A stretch of DNA of 64,000 bases from Dialister sp. UBA7295 (GTDB lineage Bacteria; Bacillota; Negativicutes; Veillonellales; Dialisteraceae). Below, in pieces: positions 51,732-60,694 of this stretch (position 1 is the first letter of the stretch; each line of letters starts with the position of its first letter). Location of the stretch: positions 8,375 through 72,374 of the forward strand of contig DKQZ01000112.1 in the NCBI GenBank assembly GCA_002471975.1, in the 5' to 3' direction. The notes beneath the pieces are model-generated. The model was not told where the DNA came from, ran no database searches, and saw only the letters and a list, made by a program, of their open reading frames with translations. A program made the position numbers and the translations under genes.

Positions 51732-51870
51732 AAATGCCTCAACTCTTGAAAATCGTAATAATAAATCCGGAAAACCAGTCTGTGATAACTAAAATTATAC
51801 ATCATGTTTACTTTAATTGTTTATTATTACGGCATTTTATTTTATCTGTTGGAAATTTATTATGTTTTGA

Positions 51871-51899
51871 TTGATAAATATATTAGAAATTGCTATACT
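51871..51899 (+). promoter_or_regulatory. Promoter of the TonB-dependent receptor gene
   Basis: TTGATA and TATACT are 17 bases apart. The transcript would have a leader of about 155 bases, which contains a small hairpin TTATGC/GCATAA (about 52007-52032) just before the Shine-Dalgarno. No Fur box or cobalamin riboswitch was recognised. Confidence 0.65.
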
Positions 51900-52062
51900 A
51901 GCCATAAATGAAGCAAAAAATGGAAAATAATAAAAATAACGACCATGCTCCATTGCATCATTTTGAATACACTTGAAAAAGGGCCGTGAGAACACTGTTC
52001 CAGTTTCTTATGCTCATTTTTTATTGGGCATAACAAAATCATCCAAAGGAGAGGGATATTTT

Positions 52063-54021
52063 ATGAAAAAGAGACTATTTTGTGCTGTTTTAGCTGCTTC
52101 CGCATGCATAGGGGGAATGACTGCGGTTCATGCTGAATCCGTTCCTGTTTATACACTGGCGCCGATTACGGTTACTGCCCAGCGTTACGAGAAGAAAGAT
52201 GTCAATATCGCGGCCAGCACCCAGGTCGTTACCCATGAAGAATTAGTCCAGACCGGGCAGCAGAATGTGCAGCAGGCGCTTTCCTACCTCGATGGCATCA
52301 CTTACTCCGGAATGGGGCCAAATGGCACAGCAGTCAGCTCCATGACCAGTAAAATAGTCATCCGTGGTGTAGAAGACGGTACACTTGTCATGGTCAATGG
52401 GACACCAATCAACTGGCGCGGCCGTTACAATCTGGAAGATATCCCCACTGAATCGATTGAAAGAGTCGAAGTCGTCCGCGGGGGCGGTGCCGTTCTTTAC
52501 GGAAGCCAGGCAACCGGCGGCGTCATTAATATTATTACAAAGAAGAAAATGCCAAACCGTGTATCCGTCGGTCTTGGCAATTATGGCCAGCAGGATTATG
52601 CCGTATCTGCCAACGCCGGAGATTTCTCCTTTGCCTACCACTATAACAAATGGGGTGATGTAGGCTTGATTTCCTCCACCTGGCCCAGCGAAAAATATCA
52701 TGCCGGCAAGATTGAAAACCGGATGCGCTTCAAAGGTTCTGAAAAAAATGATTTCCTCGCCACCTATAAAATCAGTGACAATCTGGACTTCCTCTACAAC
52801 CACGATGAATCGGCAAATAAATGGGAATATACTTTCCAGAAGAATGCGCCGGCTAAAATAAAGGGAGCTACCCGTTATCAGCGTAAATATGAAAGAGATA
52901 AAGATTTTGTCCAGTTGAATCTTCACGACCTGAACGGCTGGAGCGGTCATCTTTTCTATAACCGAAACACTCTGGAAACCCATGGAACCGACTTTTACTC
53001 TTCTTCCGGTTCAAAGAAGGGATATCCGAAATCCGTATGGAATAAAGAAAAGAACCTGTCCTATGGATATGACGGACAGAAAGTATGGAAAGAAAAGACC
53101 CAGACCTTCCTGCTCGGCACCTCTTATGAAAGAAATGAATACTACGATTATGAAGACAAAGATTACAGCAGAAACATCTTCTCCTTCTTTGGATCCTGGG
53201 ATAAATCGCTGACAGATAAAGACCAGCTCACCCTTTCTGCCCGTGAAACCTGGACCACCGGCGCTGCCGAAGATAAAAATTACAGCAACTTCAGCGGCCA
53301 GGCACAGTATCTTCACAAGCTTAATGACAACCAGAGCGTTTATGCCAGCGTAGGACAATCTTTCGTACTTCCTGCTTTTGCCCAGATGTATTCTGACGGG
53401 AACCGTCCCGGCGTTAATGTAGTCGGTGACACAAACCTGAAACCGGAAAAAGGTCTCCATTATGAAACGGGCTGGAAATATGAAGGCGACAAAGCCCAGT
53501 ACAAAGTGGCCCTCTTTGCCACCCGTATTAAAGACAATATCACCTACCCCAAGAGCGGTGATAAATTCTATGTCATGAATGAAGACTTCAAGAATCATGG
53601 TCTGGAAACAAGCGTAACCGTCAAGTCAAATGACAACTTCTCCTGGCATGCAGGTCTTACCTGGCAGGATCCCAAATCCAAAGTCACGTCCGAAAAGAAA
53701 GGTGCCAAGACTTACTGGGATCGTTCCTATGGCCGTTTCCTGCTGAATGGCGGTATTAACTATACAAAGGATAAATGGGCTGCCGCACTGAATGCTACTT
53801 ATCTGGCCGACCGTGTTCTCTGCCCATCCAGCGCTCATTCCTTTGATGAGAAGCCATATCTGCTGACCTCTATGAATGTGAAATATTCGCCCAATGATAT
53901 CAGCGATATCACTCTCACCATAAATAACATTCTTGATAGAGAAGATAACATTTCCCATACTTCCAGCCACTATAGTGCGACACCTATTAACTGGATGCTT
54001 TCCTATAATTATCGGTTCTGA
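52063..54021 (+). CDS. TonB-dependent outer-membrane receptor (heme or vitamin B12 type)
   Basis: The ATG at 52063 follows AGGAGAGG; an upstream TTG frame is not preferred. The 652-residue protein has a signal peptide (LFCAVLAASACIGGMTAVHA), then a plug domain that starts with PITVTAQRYEKKD, contains IVIRGVEDG and VEVVRGGGAVLYGSQATGGVINI, and a 22-strand barrel that ends in the required aromatic YNYRF. No TonB-box class can be named. The size and its divergent CobN-like neighbour suggest heme or B12 uptake. No ABC transporter genes are in the window. Confidence 0.9.
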   Translation: MKKRLFCAVLAASACIGGMTAVHAESVPVYTLAPITVTAQRYEKKDVNIAASTQVVTHEELVQTGQQNVQQALSYLDGITYSGMGPNGTAVSSMTSKIVIRGVEDGTLVMVNGTPINWRGRYNLEDIPTESIERVEVVRGGGAVLYGSQATGGVINIITKKKMPNRVSVGLGNYGQQDYAVSANAGDFSFAYHYNKWGDVGLISSTWPSEKYHAGKIENRMRFKGSEKNDFLATYKISDNLDFLYNHDESANKWEYTFQKNAPAKIKGATRYQRKYERDKDFVQLNLHDLNGWSGHLFYNRNTLETHGTDFYSSSGSKKGYPKSVWNKEKNLSYGYDGQKVWKEKTQTFLLGTSYERNEYYDYEDKDYSRNIFSFFGSWDKSLTDKDQLTLSARETWTTGAAEDKNYSNFSGQAQYLHKLNDNQSVYASVGQSFVLPAFAQMYSDGNRPGVNVVGDTNLKPEKGLHYETGWKYEGDKAQYKVALFATRIKDNITYPKSGDKFYVMNEDFKNHGLETSVTVKSNDNFSWHAGLTWQDPKSKVTSEKKGAKTYWDRSYGRFLLNGGINYTKDKWAAALNATYLADRVLCPSSAHSFDEKPYLLTSMNVKYSPNDISDITLTINNILDREDNISHTSSHYSATPINWMLSYNYRF

Positions 54022-54034
54022 TTAGAATTGATAA

Positions 54035-54068
54035 GCCCGCCGAATGAACATATCATTCGACGGGTTTT
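54035..54068 (+). terminator. Terminator of the TonB receptor gene
   Basis: CCCGCCGAATGA pairs with TCATTCGACGGG (one mismatch) around a short A/T loop, followed by TTTTATTTT. Confidence 0.85.
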
Positions 54069-54135
54069 ATTTTGTCATTAAAAATGTGGTACAGTAACTA
54101 TGGAAGCATGAATATTTTTTATTGGAGGAATTCCC

Positions 54136-54936
54136 ATGGACTATATCACTTTAAATGATGGAAACAAGCTGCCCGCTTTCGGCCTGGGCACCTGGGGGCT
54201 CCGGGGGAATGGCTGTGCAGAGACCGTGGCTAGGGCCATTGAGATGGGCTATTCCCTCATCGATACGGCAAGGATGTATGGGAATGAAAAAGACGTGGGC
54301 CGGGGCATCCGGGAAGCGGGAGTGGCGCGGGAAAAGCTTTTCGTGACTTCCAAAGTATGCTCGCCCTATGCCTCCTATGAAGCCACGAAACGTATCATCG
54401 AAGAATCCCTGGACGCCCTGGGGCTGGATTATATCGATTTATATCTGGTTCACGAGCCTTATGATTCATCCCTTGAAATGTATGAAGCCTTAAAAGAAGC
54501 AAAGGAAAAAGGACTTGTCCGGTCCATCGGGATTTCCAATTTCAATGAAGCGGAATATCTGGATTTCATCAAAGGCTGCGGCCTCATCCCCGCAGTAAAC
54601 CAGATGGAAAATCATGTGTACTTTCTCCGGTCCCATCTGCAGGAAATCATGAGGGCTCATGGCACCGTCATGCAGGGCTGGGCGCCTTTCACGGAGGGCA
54701 TGCGGCCCATTTTCAGGGAAAAGATTCTTAATGAAATCGGAAGGAAATACGGAAAAACGGCAGGACAAATCGCCTTGAAGTACCTTCTCCAGAACGGGGT
54801 CCCCACCATCGCCAAATCCTCCCACACGGAAAGGCTGAAAGAAAATCTGGATATTTTTGACTTTTCCCTCACTGCCGATGAAATGAAGACAATTCACGGG
54901 CTGGATGAAGGAAAGAGCCTCTTTGGTTGGTACTAA
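54136..54936 (+). CDS. Aldo/keto reductase
   Basis: A 266-residue TIM-barrel oxidoreductase using NADPH. The catalytic tetrad is in place: Asp and Tyr in DTARMYGNE near 43-51, Lys in TSKVC and His in LVHEPYD. SIGISNFNEAEY and the late IAKSSHTERLKEN bind the cofactor. GGAGG precedes the ATG. It resembles 2,5-diketo-gluconate reductase-type enzymes; the substrate is unknown. Alone in its transcript. Confidence 0.9.
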   Translation: MDYITLNDGNKLPAFGLGTWGLRGNGCAETVARAIEMGYSLIDTARMYGNEKDVGRGIREAGVAREKLFVTSKVCSPYASYEATKRIIEESLDALGLDYIDLYLVHEPYDSSLEMYEALKEAKEKGLVRSIGISNFNEAEYLDFIKGCGLIPAVNQMENHVYFLRSHLQEIMRAHGTVMQGWAPFTEGMRPIFREKILNEIGRKYGKTAGQIALKYLLQNGVPTIAKSSHTERLKENLDIFDFSLTADEMKTIHGLDEGKSLFGWY

Positions 54937-54939
54937 TTT

Positions 54940-55197
54940 TAGGAATTAGGAATTGGGGGTTAGGGATTAGGGGTCTCATCAGACATTTAATGACTGTTTA
55001 CCCTATTTGCTGTCCCCCAGCCATAGCAAAAAGACGCTCTTTTTGTTGCGCGCCTGTACTTATCACTTACCCCTTGCCACTTTCTTTTCCACTTCCTGTC
55101 CGCTATCGCCCTTCCACTCCAATAGCCTCTTTCCCCATATACTCCGCCGCATCAGCGGCGCTTTCACTTACCACTTTCCACTTACCACTTTTTTCAC
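54940..55197. repeat. GGATTAG arm and CACTTAC arms
   Basis: The left arm has the words GGAATTA, GGATTAG and GGGTTAG (54940-54972). Two further arms use CACTTAC/CACTTTC (about 55060-55088 and 55166-55195). The hairpins of the other elements are not clear here. No credible ORF is seen in this 311-base gap. Confidence 0.6.
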
Positions 55198-55200
55198 CAC

Positions 55201-55237
55201 AAAAAAGCTGTCCCTCGCAAGGAGAGACAGCTTTTTA
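55201..55237. terminator. Terminator of putP
   Basis: AAAAAGCTGTC pairs with GACAGCTTTTT around CCTCGCAAGGAGA, which itself pairs partly. On the minus strand it ends the putP transcript. Confidence 0.85.
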
Positions 55238-55247
55238 TTTCCAAAAG

Positions 55248-56780
55248 TTAAAATCCAGCGCCCGCTTCTTTGAATTCTTTCTCGATGGATTCGTCAGGAG
55301 CTTTGGTGAGCAGGCTGACGACTACGATGAAGAAAAGACCGGTGAGGAAGGCGGGGAGGAGTTCATAGATTCCAAAGACTCCGCCCATAGGTTTTACGAG
55401 GTATTTCCAGACAAAGACCATGATGCCGCTGGTAATCATACCGCAGATGGCTCCGGGAAGGGTCGCCCGTTTCCAGAAAAGAGCACAGATCATAACCGGT
55501 CCGAAGCAGGCGCCAAAGCCGGCCCAGGCAAAAGATACGATGCCAAAGACGGAGCTGTTCGGATCTCTGGCAAGAAGGATGCCGAGAAGGGCAATGCAGA
55601 GAACGGTTACCCGGGCTGCCAGCATACTCTTTCCCGGGGAAAGTTCCTTGTGCATGAATTCCTGAAGAAGGTTCTGGGATACGGAAGAAGCCGCAGCCAG
55701 AAGCTGGGAATCGGCAGTGGACATGACGCTGGCCAGAATGCCGGAGAGAATGATGCCTGCCAGAATAGCCGGGATGATGCCGAAAGTGGCGATAAGATTG
55801 GAAATTTCAACAACCACCGTTTCCGTTCCTGACCCGTGCAGCATGGGAATGAGTCCATCCACAGACATTTTTCTTCCTGCAATACCGATGCAGACGACCA
55901 TGAGCATGGAGAGGAAAGCCCAGGTGGAAGCGACCCGGCGGGAAAGTTTCAGTTTCGCTTCATCCTTGATGGCCATGTAACGGAGAAGGAAATGGGGCAT
56001 ACCGAAGTAACCAAGGCCCCAGGAAAGGGTGGTGATGATCATAAGCGGAGTGTAAGGCTTGCTTTCGCCGGTGGCTTCGATATAGGTTTCATTCATGGAA
56101 AGGTAGCCCGGAAGCTGGGATGCATTTTCAATGACCGCATCAATTCCCCCTGCGCTGATGACTGCCACGACCAAAACAAAGAAAAGGGCCGTAGTCATGA
56201 GGATACTCTGGATCAGGTCCGTCATGGAAGCTGCCAGGAATCCGCCGGTTGCCGTATACCCTACGATAACGACTGCAGAAATGAGCATGGCCGTCATATA
56301 ATCCATTCCAAAGAGGGAAGCGAAAAGCTTGCCGCAGCCCGCAAAGCCGGATGCCGTGTAAGGAATGAAGAAAATAATGATGATGACAGCGGAAATGGCT
56401 GTCAGGATACATTTTTCATCATGGAAACGGTTCGCAAAGAACTGGGGCACCGTGATGGCATTCACCACCTGGGAATACCGGCGGATCCGTCTTGCCACCA
56501 GAAGCCAGGAAAGATAAGTCCCCGCAGAGAGGCCGATAATCGTCCAGCCTACGTCGGCTGACCCGGAAAGGTAAGCAAGTCCGGGAAGGCCCATCATGAG
56601 GTAACTGGACATATCCGACGCTTCTGCCGACATGGCCGTCACGAATGGTCCAAGGGACCGGCCGCCCAGGAAAAAGTCGGACGTGGATGACGTCTTCTTC
56701 GCGCACAGGAACCCGATCACAAGCATCCCCACCAGGTACACGAAGATGGTGCCAAGGATAAAAATAATGGATGTCTTCAT
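55248..56780 (-). CDS. putP: Sodium/proline symporter
   Basis: A member of the sodium:solute symporter family. The ATG at 56780 follows GGGGGAG, giving 510 residues; a frame to 56837 lacks a site. SDFFLGGRSLG and MSAEASDMSSYLMMGLPGLAY mark the Na and substrate sites; later signatures are WGLGYFGMPHFLLRYMA and ILASVMSTADSQLLAAAS. About 13 membrane helices are seen. Close agreement with PutP supports proline transport, though related betaine or pantothenate carriers are similar. Confidence 0.88.
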   Translation of the reverse strand: MKTSIIFILGTIFVYLVGMLVIGFLCAKKTSSTSDFFLGGRSLGPFVTAMSAEASDMSSYLMMGLPGLAYLSGSADVGWTIIGLSAGTYLSWLLVARRIRRYSQVVNAITVPQFFANRFHDEKCILTAISAVIIIIFFIPYTASGFAGCGKLFASLFGMDYMTAMLISAVVIVGYTATGGFLAASMTDLIQSILMTTALFFVLVVAVISAGGIDAVIENASQLPGYLSMNETYIEATGESKPYTPLMIITTLSWGLGYFGMPHFLLRYMAIKDEAKLKLSRRVASTWAFLSMLMVVCIGIAGRKMSVDGLIPMLHGSGTETVVVEISNLIATFGIIPAILAGIILSGILASVMSTADSQLLAAASSVSQNLLQEFMHKELSPGKSMLAARVTVLCIALLGILLARDPNSSVFGIVSFAWAGFGACFGPVMICALFWKRATLPGAICGMITSGIMVFVWKYLVKPMGGVFGIYELLPAFLTGLFFIVVVSLLTKAPDESIEKEFKEAGAGF

Positions 56781-56942
56781 ATTACACTCCCCCTTTGAGA
56801 TATCCTCTGTATGAGGACAATTATACCATAATTTCATGACTTATCGGGTTAAAAATTCAGAAAAATGATAGAAATATACGAATTTATTGGTTTCACGCAT
56901 ATTTCCTGCTTCCGATTCTTATTTTCTGATATAAAAAGGAGC

Positions 56943-57199
56943 CGTACAATAATTACGCCATATGTTGAATTGACGAAATTTATAAAGTGATCAGTTCATA
57001 GTTCATAGTGATCGGTGAAAGAGTCCCGCATCAAATTAGACAGCGGACCGATTTATAAACGGATCTCATTGAAAAAGTATAAATTTCATATAAAACGGCC
57101 GTCTCCCACTATCTGAAGGCGGCCACTACAACTGCGAACTGATAACTAATAACTATATTCCCCAAAATTTATAAAATGATGGTTTCTATTTTTGTACAC
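56943..57199 (+). repeat. GTAC-ended heptamer element, copy B
   Basis: The left end CGTACAATAATTAC and the right end TTTTTGTACAC match copy A, as do the following sequences (ATGTTGAA, TTTATAAAGT). Word arms (GTTCATA/GTGATCA at about 56988-57018 and CTGATAA/CTAATAA at about 57131-57156) flank two hairpins. It is 257 bp long against 261 bp in copy A. It lies between putP and ATPase 3 and ends 12 bases before the latter's stop. Confidence 0.85.
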
Positions 57200-57211
57200 C
57201 CTCTCTTTTGA

Positions 57212-58510
57212 TTAAATTTCCTTCAGATACGACGTCAATCCATAGAGGGGCACATTCACCATCCAGTCCTGCTCCCTCCAGCCTGCCGTGGAGGTGCGAA
57301 TGGCAAGGAACGGATGATATTTCCCGCAGTATACCTTGAGGCTTTTGGCCTGGAGATTGTCTTCCGCCTTCACCTCGATGGGCACTATATTTCTTCCCTT
57401 CTGCACCAGGAAGTCAAGCTCCATCCGGCTTTCATCGGACAGATAATAAGGCGTGAGCCCCGTATCCGAGACAAGCTGCTGGAGGACAAACTGTTCCGTG
57501 AGAGCCCCCTTGAACTCCGTAAAAATCTGATTTCCTTCCAGTATGGACAAAGCATCCAGTTCACTCAAAGCCCCCAGAAGACCGATATCCACCATGTAGA
57601 GCTTGAATGCGGTAAGGTCCACATACGCCTTGAGCGGCATGGCAGATTTGGTCACACGAAATACTTTATGAATGAGCCCGCAGTCCAGGAGCCATTCGAT
57701 GGCAATTTCAAAGTCTTTCAGGCGGCTCCCCTTTTTGATCTGCCCAAAGAAGAATTTCTTATTTTCCTTTGCCAGCTGCAGGGGAATGCCATTCCACACC
57801 ATGCGCAGCCTGGCAAGGTCCGTCCCCTTCACATGTTTGCCGAAATCTCCATCATACTGGGAAAGGATCTGCTGCTGCAGGCGCCGGACTTCTTTATAAT
57901 CTTTATGCTCACGGAAAAAATCCACGATTTCCGGCATACCGCCCACATAGTAATAGTTTCGGAGCCAGAAAAGGAACCGATCTTTCCAGTCATTCCATAG
58001 ATTCTTGTCCTCTGACGCCAATGCCCTGACCAGTGACGATTCTCCCATGGCGTCAAGAAATTCCCTGAAATTCAACGGATGGAGATCCAGCTCATCCACT
58101 TTGCCTACAGGATAGGAAATACCCTCATGAATGGCCACACCGAGAAGGGAACCGGCCGCAATGATGGGATACTCCGGCCCATTCTCACAGAAAAATTTCA
58201 AAGTCTCCAGAGCTCGGGGCGCTTCCTGGATTTCATCAAAAATAAGGAGCGTGTCTCCCGGCGTGATTTCCACACCGCTGGCAATATTGAGACTCATGAG
58301 CAGCCGGTCCATTGAAAAATCCTGATCGAAAATGGCTTTCATGGTCCTGTTGTTAAAGAAGGAAATATAGGCAGTCTTCTTGAAATAAAGCCGTCCGAAT
58401 TCCTTCATAAGCCAGGTCTTCCCCACCTGGCGGGCTCCCTTTAAAAGAAGCGGTTTCCGGTTCGGCCGGTCCTTCCATTCCAGAAGCTTCTCCATAGCAT
58501 ACCGTTTCAT
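57212..58510 (-). CDS. AAA+ ATPase with DUF4143 domain (copy 3)
   Basis: The 432-residue protein has Walker A GARQVGKT at 25-32, Walker B LLIFDEIQEAPRALE and sensor AAGSLLGVA. The DUF4143 domain carries an intact PD-(D/E)xK-like end, MELDFLVQKG then VPIEVKAEDN. GGAGG is just before the ATG. Copies 1 and 3 share the same general type, copy 2 is more distant. The four 33-bp repeats upstream are unique to it. The function of this family is not established. Confidence 0.88.
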   Translation of the reverse strand: MKRYAMEKLLEWKDRPNRKPLLLKGARQVGKTWLMKEFGRLYFKKTAYISFFNNRTMKAIFDQDFSMDRLLMSLNIASGVEITPGDTLLIFDEIQEAPRALETLKFFCENGPEYPIIAAGSLLGVAIHEGISYPVGKVDELDLHPLNFREFLDAMGESSLVRALASEDKNLWNDWKDRFLFWLRNYYYVGGMPEIVDFFREHKDYKEVRRLQQQILSQYDGDFGKHVKGTDLARLRMVWNGIPLQLAKENKKFFFGQIKKGSRLKDFEIAIEWLLDCGLIHKVFRVTKSAMPLKAYVDLTAFKLYMVDIGLLGALSELDALSILEGNQIFTEFKGALTEQFVLQQLVSDTGLTPYYLSDESRMELDFLVQKGRNIVPIEVKAEDNLQAKSLKVYCGKYHPFLAIRTSTAGWREQDWMVNVPLYGLTSYLKEI

Positions 58511-58553
58511 AAGATTCCTCCTTTCTTCCTGCCGATTGATTTATTTTCATTAT

Positions 58554-58695
58554 ACACTTTTGCTTAGGACTTTTCTTCTATATTATACATTTTTGTCGAT
58601 GACTTTTTGGTAATTCAATACATTTTTGTTTACAACTTTTAGCGTAATTATTACATTTTTCACTCGCACTTTGTTCTTGTAAATTCAATGCATTC
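58554..58695 (-). repeat. Tandem 33-bp repeats upstream of DUF4143 ATPase 3
   Basis: ACATTTTTG (first copy ACACTTTTG) starts at 58554, 58587, 58620 and 58653, exactly 33 bp apart. Within each unit a second conserved part ACTTTT lies about 15 bases later. A fifth, degraded copy may lie near 58686. The array occupies the promoter region of the ATPase, which is read leftwards from 58510. Confidence 0.85.
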
Positions 58696-58726
58696 AAAAA
58701 GCCCGCTCTATAATTTTATGCGGGCT
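58696..58726 (-). terminator. Terminator of the metallophosphoesterase gene
   Basis: Read on the minus strand, GCCCGC and GCGGGC pair around an A/T loop and are followed by five T residues. It lies about 105 bases past the stop codon. Confidence 0.6.
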
Positions 58727-58831
58727 AACTTTCTCTGATCAATATGAACTGATTACTTTTCCATTCCCGTTATTTCAACATATGTGTAATAGTTGAGCAT
58801 CTCCTCTTTATGATGAAAATTCCAAACTTGT

Positions 58832-59935
58832 TTACCTGTTTTCCACTTTTTTCACTTCAATCAGCACGATTTCCGGTTTATGGCCATTCCGGAAGCAGGC
58901 GCCCCAGGCTCCGTAGCCGCTGGTCACGATGGCGGTGAGGTTTCCGTATTTCTTTGTCCCGAAATAGAAAGGGAAATGTTTCCCCACGAAATAGGAATTC
59001 GGCCAGAACTGGCCTCCGTGGGTGTGACCGGCCAGGAACAGGTCTGCCCCTTTCCGGGAGGCGTCTTTCATATGCACCGGTTCATGCTCCAGGACGATAT
59101 GGAATTTTCCCGGGAAGCTTTCAAAGGAATCATCGGGATGGTAGCTGTAGTCCATGACTCCCGTGAGGACGGCGCCATTTCGAAGTTCTTCCGATTCGCC
59201 GTGAAGTATCTGAATGCCTTGTTCTTTCAGGATGGTTCCTTCCAGCCTGAGATTCTGTCCATAATGGTCATGGTTGCCAAAGACCGCATAGGTCCCCAGA
59301 GGCGCTTTGAAATGGGCCAAGCCTTCCAGACTTTTTTCGCGGAGCACCGTGTTCAGGTCTCCGTCAATGATATCCCCTCCGATGAGGACAAGGTCCGGCT
59401 TCAGATGATTGATGCGGCGCACCATCTGCCGTGCGAAGCTTTTCCCAAGATGCGGTCCCAGATGGATATCGCTCACAAAGGCGATGGTGAAATCGTCCAC
59501 ATCTTTTTCCGTTTTCACCTTCACCCGCCGGACGATGGGATGATGACCATCCCAGATGCCCCTTACCAGGATGAGGAATAAAAGGAAGGCCGCTCCTCCG
59601 GCATACATGGAAAGAGCGCTTTCCTTATAGGGCAGGAGGGCTTTGAAGAAAAAGGAAATACGGAGGAGAATCCATGGAATGAGGAGGAGCAGACCGTAGT
59701 AAACATAAAAGAAAATATACCCGCCCAGGCGGCCCAGAAATTTCACAAAGGTTAGCGGCAGCCTGTGAGCCAGGGTATGGGGAATGACGAAAAGAAAGGG
59801 CAGCAGAAGAAATACAATGAGTCCCCCAACATGGTTGATGGAACGGAACCCATGGGAAAAGAGGGCCCAGAGGCCGCCGGAAATGACGGCGCCCATAAGG
59901 CCGAGGATGGAATAGAATATATCGCGGGGAGCCAT
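58832..59935 (-). CDS. Membrane-anchored metallophosphoesterase
   Basis: Four or five N-terminal membrane helices (residues 1-135) precede a calcineurin-type phosphoesterase domain. Metal-binding motifs appear in order: SDIHLGPH near 155, GGDIIDGD near 190, GNHDHYG near 225 and GHTHGGQFWP near 315. The arrangement matches YkuE/YaeI-like proteins, some of which act on envelope lipids or UDP-sugars. The substrate is unknown. GGAGAC lies just upstream of the ATG. Confidence 0.87.
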   Translation of the reverse strand: MAPRDIFYSILGLMGAVISGGLWALFSHGFRSINHVGGLIVFLLLPFLFVIPHTLAHRLPLTFVKFLGRLGGYIFFYVYYGLLLLIPWILLRISFFFKALLPYKESALSMYAGGAAFLLFLILVRGIWDGHHPIVRRVKVKTEKDVDDFTIAFVSDIHLGPHLGKSFARQMVRRINHLKPDLVLIGGDIIDGDLNTVLREKSLEGLAHFKAPLGTYAVFGNHDHYGQNLRLEGTILKEQGIQILHGESEELRNGAVLTGVMDYSYHPDDSFESFPGKFHIVLEHEPVHMKDASRKGADLFLAGHTHGGQFWPNSYFVGKHFPFYFGTKKYGNLTAIVTSGYGAWGACFRNGHKPEIVLIEVKKVENR

Positions 59936-59987
59936 GCAGTTTGTCTCCTTTTAGGGAAATAATGGATGGAGTCACCAGTCCGAATCG

Positions 59988-60154
59988 GGGTGCGGGGTGC
60001 GGGATGCGGGGTGCGGGGTGCGGGAAGGTGGGCGCCTTGAAATAATACAGGCGCCTCTTTTTATGCGCACATCAGGATGACCGGCTTTTGAACCGGGGCT
60101 GTCGGGAGGCTCGGGCGTATCGGGGTAGTCGGGAAGGTGGCGCCCTTCGGGCGC
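59988..60154. repeat. GTGCGGG-word and TCGGG-word hairpin elements
   Basis: An arm of five 7-bp words GTGCGGG (59991-60025) is followed by the hairpin GGCGCCT/AGGCGCC (60032-60056). Then a 9-bp word arm, TCGGGAGGC, TCGGGCGTA, TCGGGGTAG (60111-60135), is followed by GCGCCC/GGGCGC around TTC (60140-60154). Each arm ends in GAAGG before the hairpin, as in the other families. Confidence 0.8.
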
Positions 60155-60272
60155 AAATTTAGACTTGGCCTTCGGCTCTCAATTGGCGGATCAAACGTTT
60201 TTATCAATAAAAAATAGAATGACGGTCAATTTCTTTATTTCTATTATACTATAGGTAAAAAGAGAAAAGGGC

Positions 60273-60510
60273 GTGTACATAAACAAAAACCATTATTTAA
60301 AAACTTTAGGAAAATAGTTATCAGCTATCAGTAATCAGTTCGCAGTTGTGGTTGGCCTTTTTATATAAGAATTTAAACATTTTCCAGAAGAACTGTGTAT
60401 AAAAATGGCCCGCCATCCAAAGATGCGGGCCTCCTTCACTGAGAACTATGAACTGAGAACTGATCACTTTATAAATTTCAGCAATTCAAGTTTCTGCAAT
60501 TATTGTACAG
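60273..60510 (-). repeat. GTAC-ended heptamer element, copy C (inverted)
   Basis: Inverted relative to copies A and B. GTGTACATAAAC is at 60273 and the partner end ATTATTGTACAG at 60499-60510. In between are word arms (GTTATCA at about 60315-60345, CTGAGAA at about 60438-60470) and a hairpin GGCCCGC/GCGGGCC. The length is 238 bp. Confidence 0.85.
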
Positions 60511-60557
60511 TTCCCTGGGGCAGGCGGTGAACCGGCTGTCATATTTCCCATAAAAAA

Positions 60558-60694
60558 GGCAGCGCCCTGTCTGAAGCGCTGCCGCCTTCACGAACCACGA
60601 ATCACGATTCGCACCATGAAAAACTAAATGCCAGCTGCTAACGGCTAACCACTAACGGCTAACTGCTAACGGCTAACCACTAACGGCTAACCAC
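60558..60694. repeat. Hairpin, CACGAAC arm and CTAACGG array
   Basis: A perfect hairpin GGCAGCGC/GCGCTGCC (60558-60583) is followed by three or four CACGAAT-type words (60588-60612). Then comes the longest CTAACGG array of the window (about 60635-60694), alternating CTAACGG and CTAACCA or CTAACTG. It runs up to the stop codon of the secreted-protein gene. Confidence 0.8.

Noticed and set aside
51732..52062. Cobalamin riboswitch or Fur box between the CobN-like gene and the TonB receptor
   Set aside because: Looked for the B12-box core and a 19-bp Fur palindrome; neither could be found in the AT-rich gap.
55007..55273. 88-codon ORF over the CACTTAC arrays
   Set aside because: The peptide is a translation of the repeat words and runs into the putP terminator and stop.
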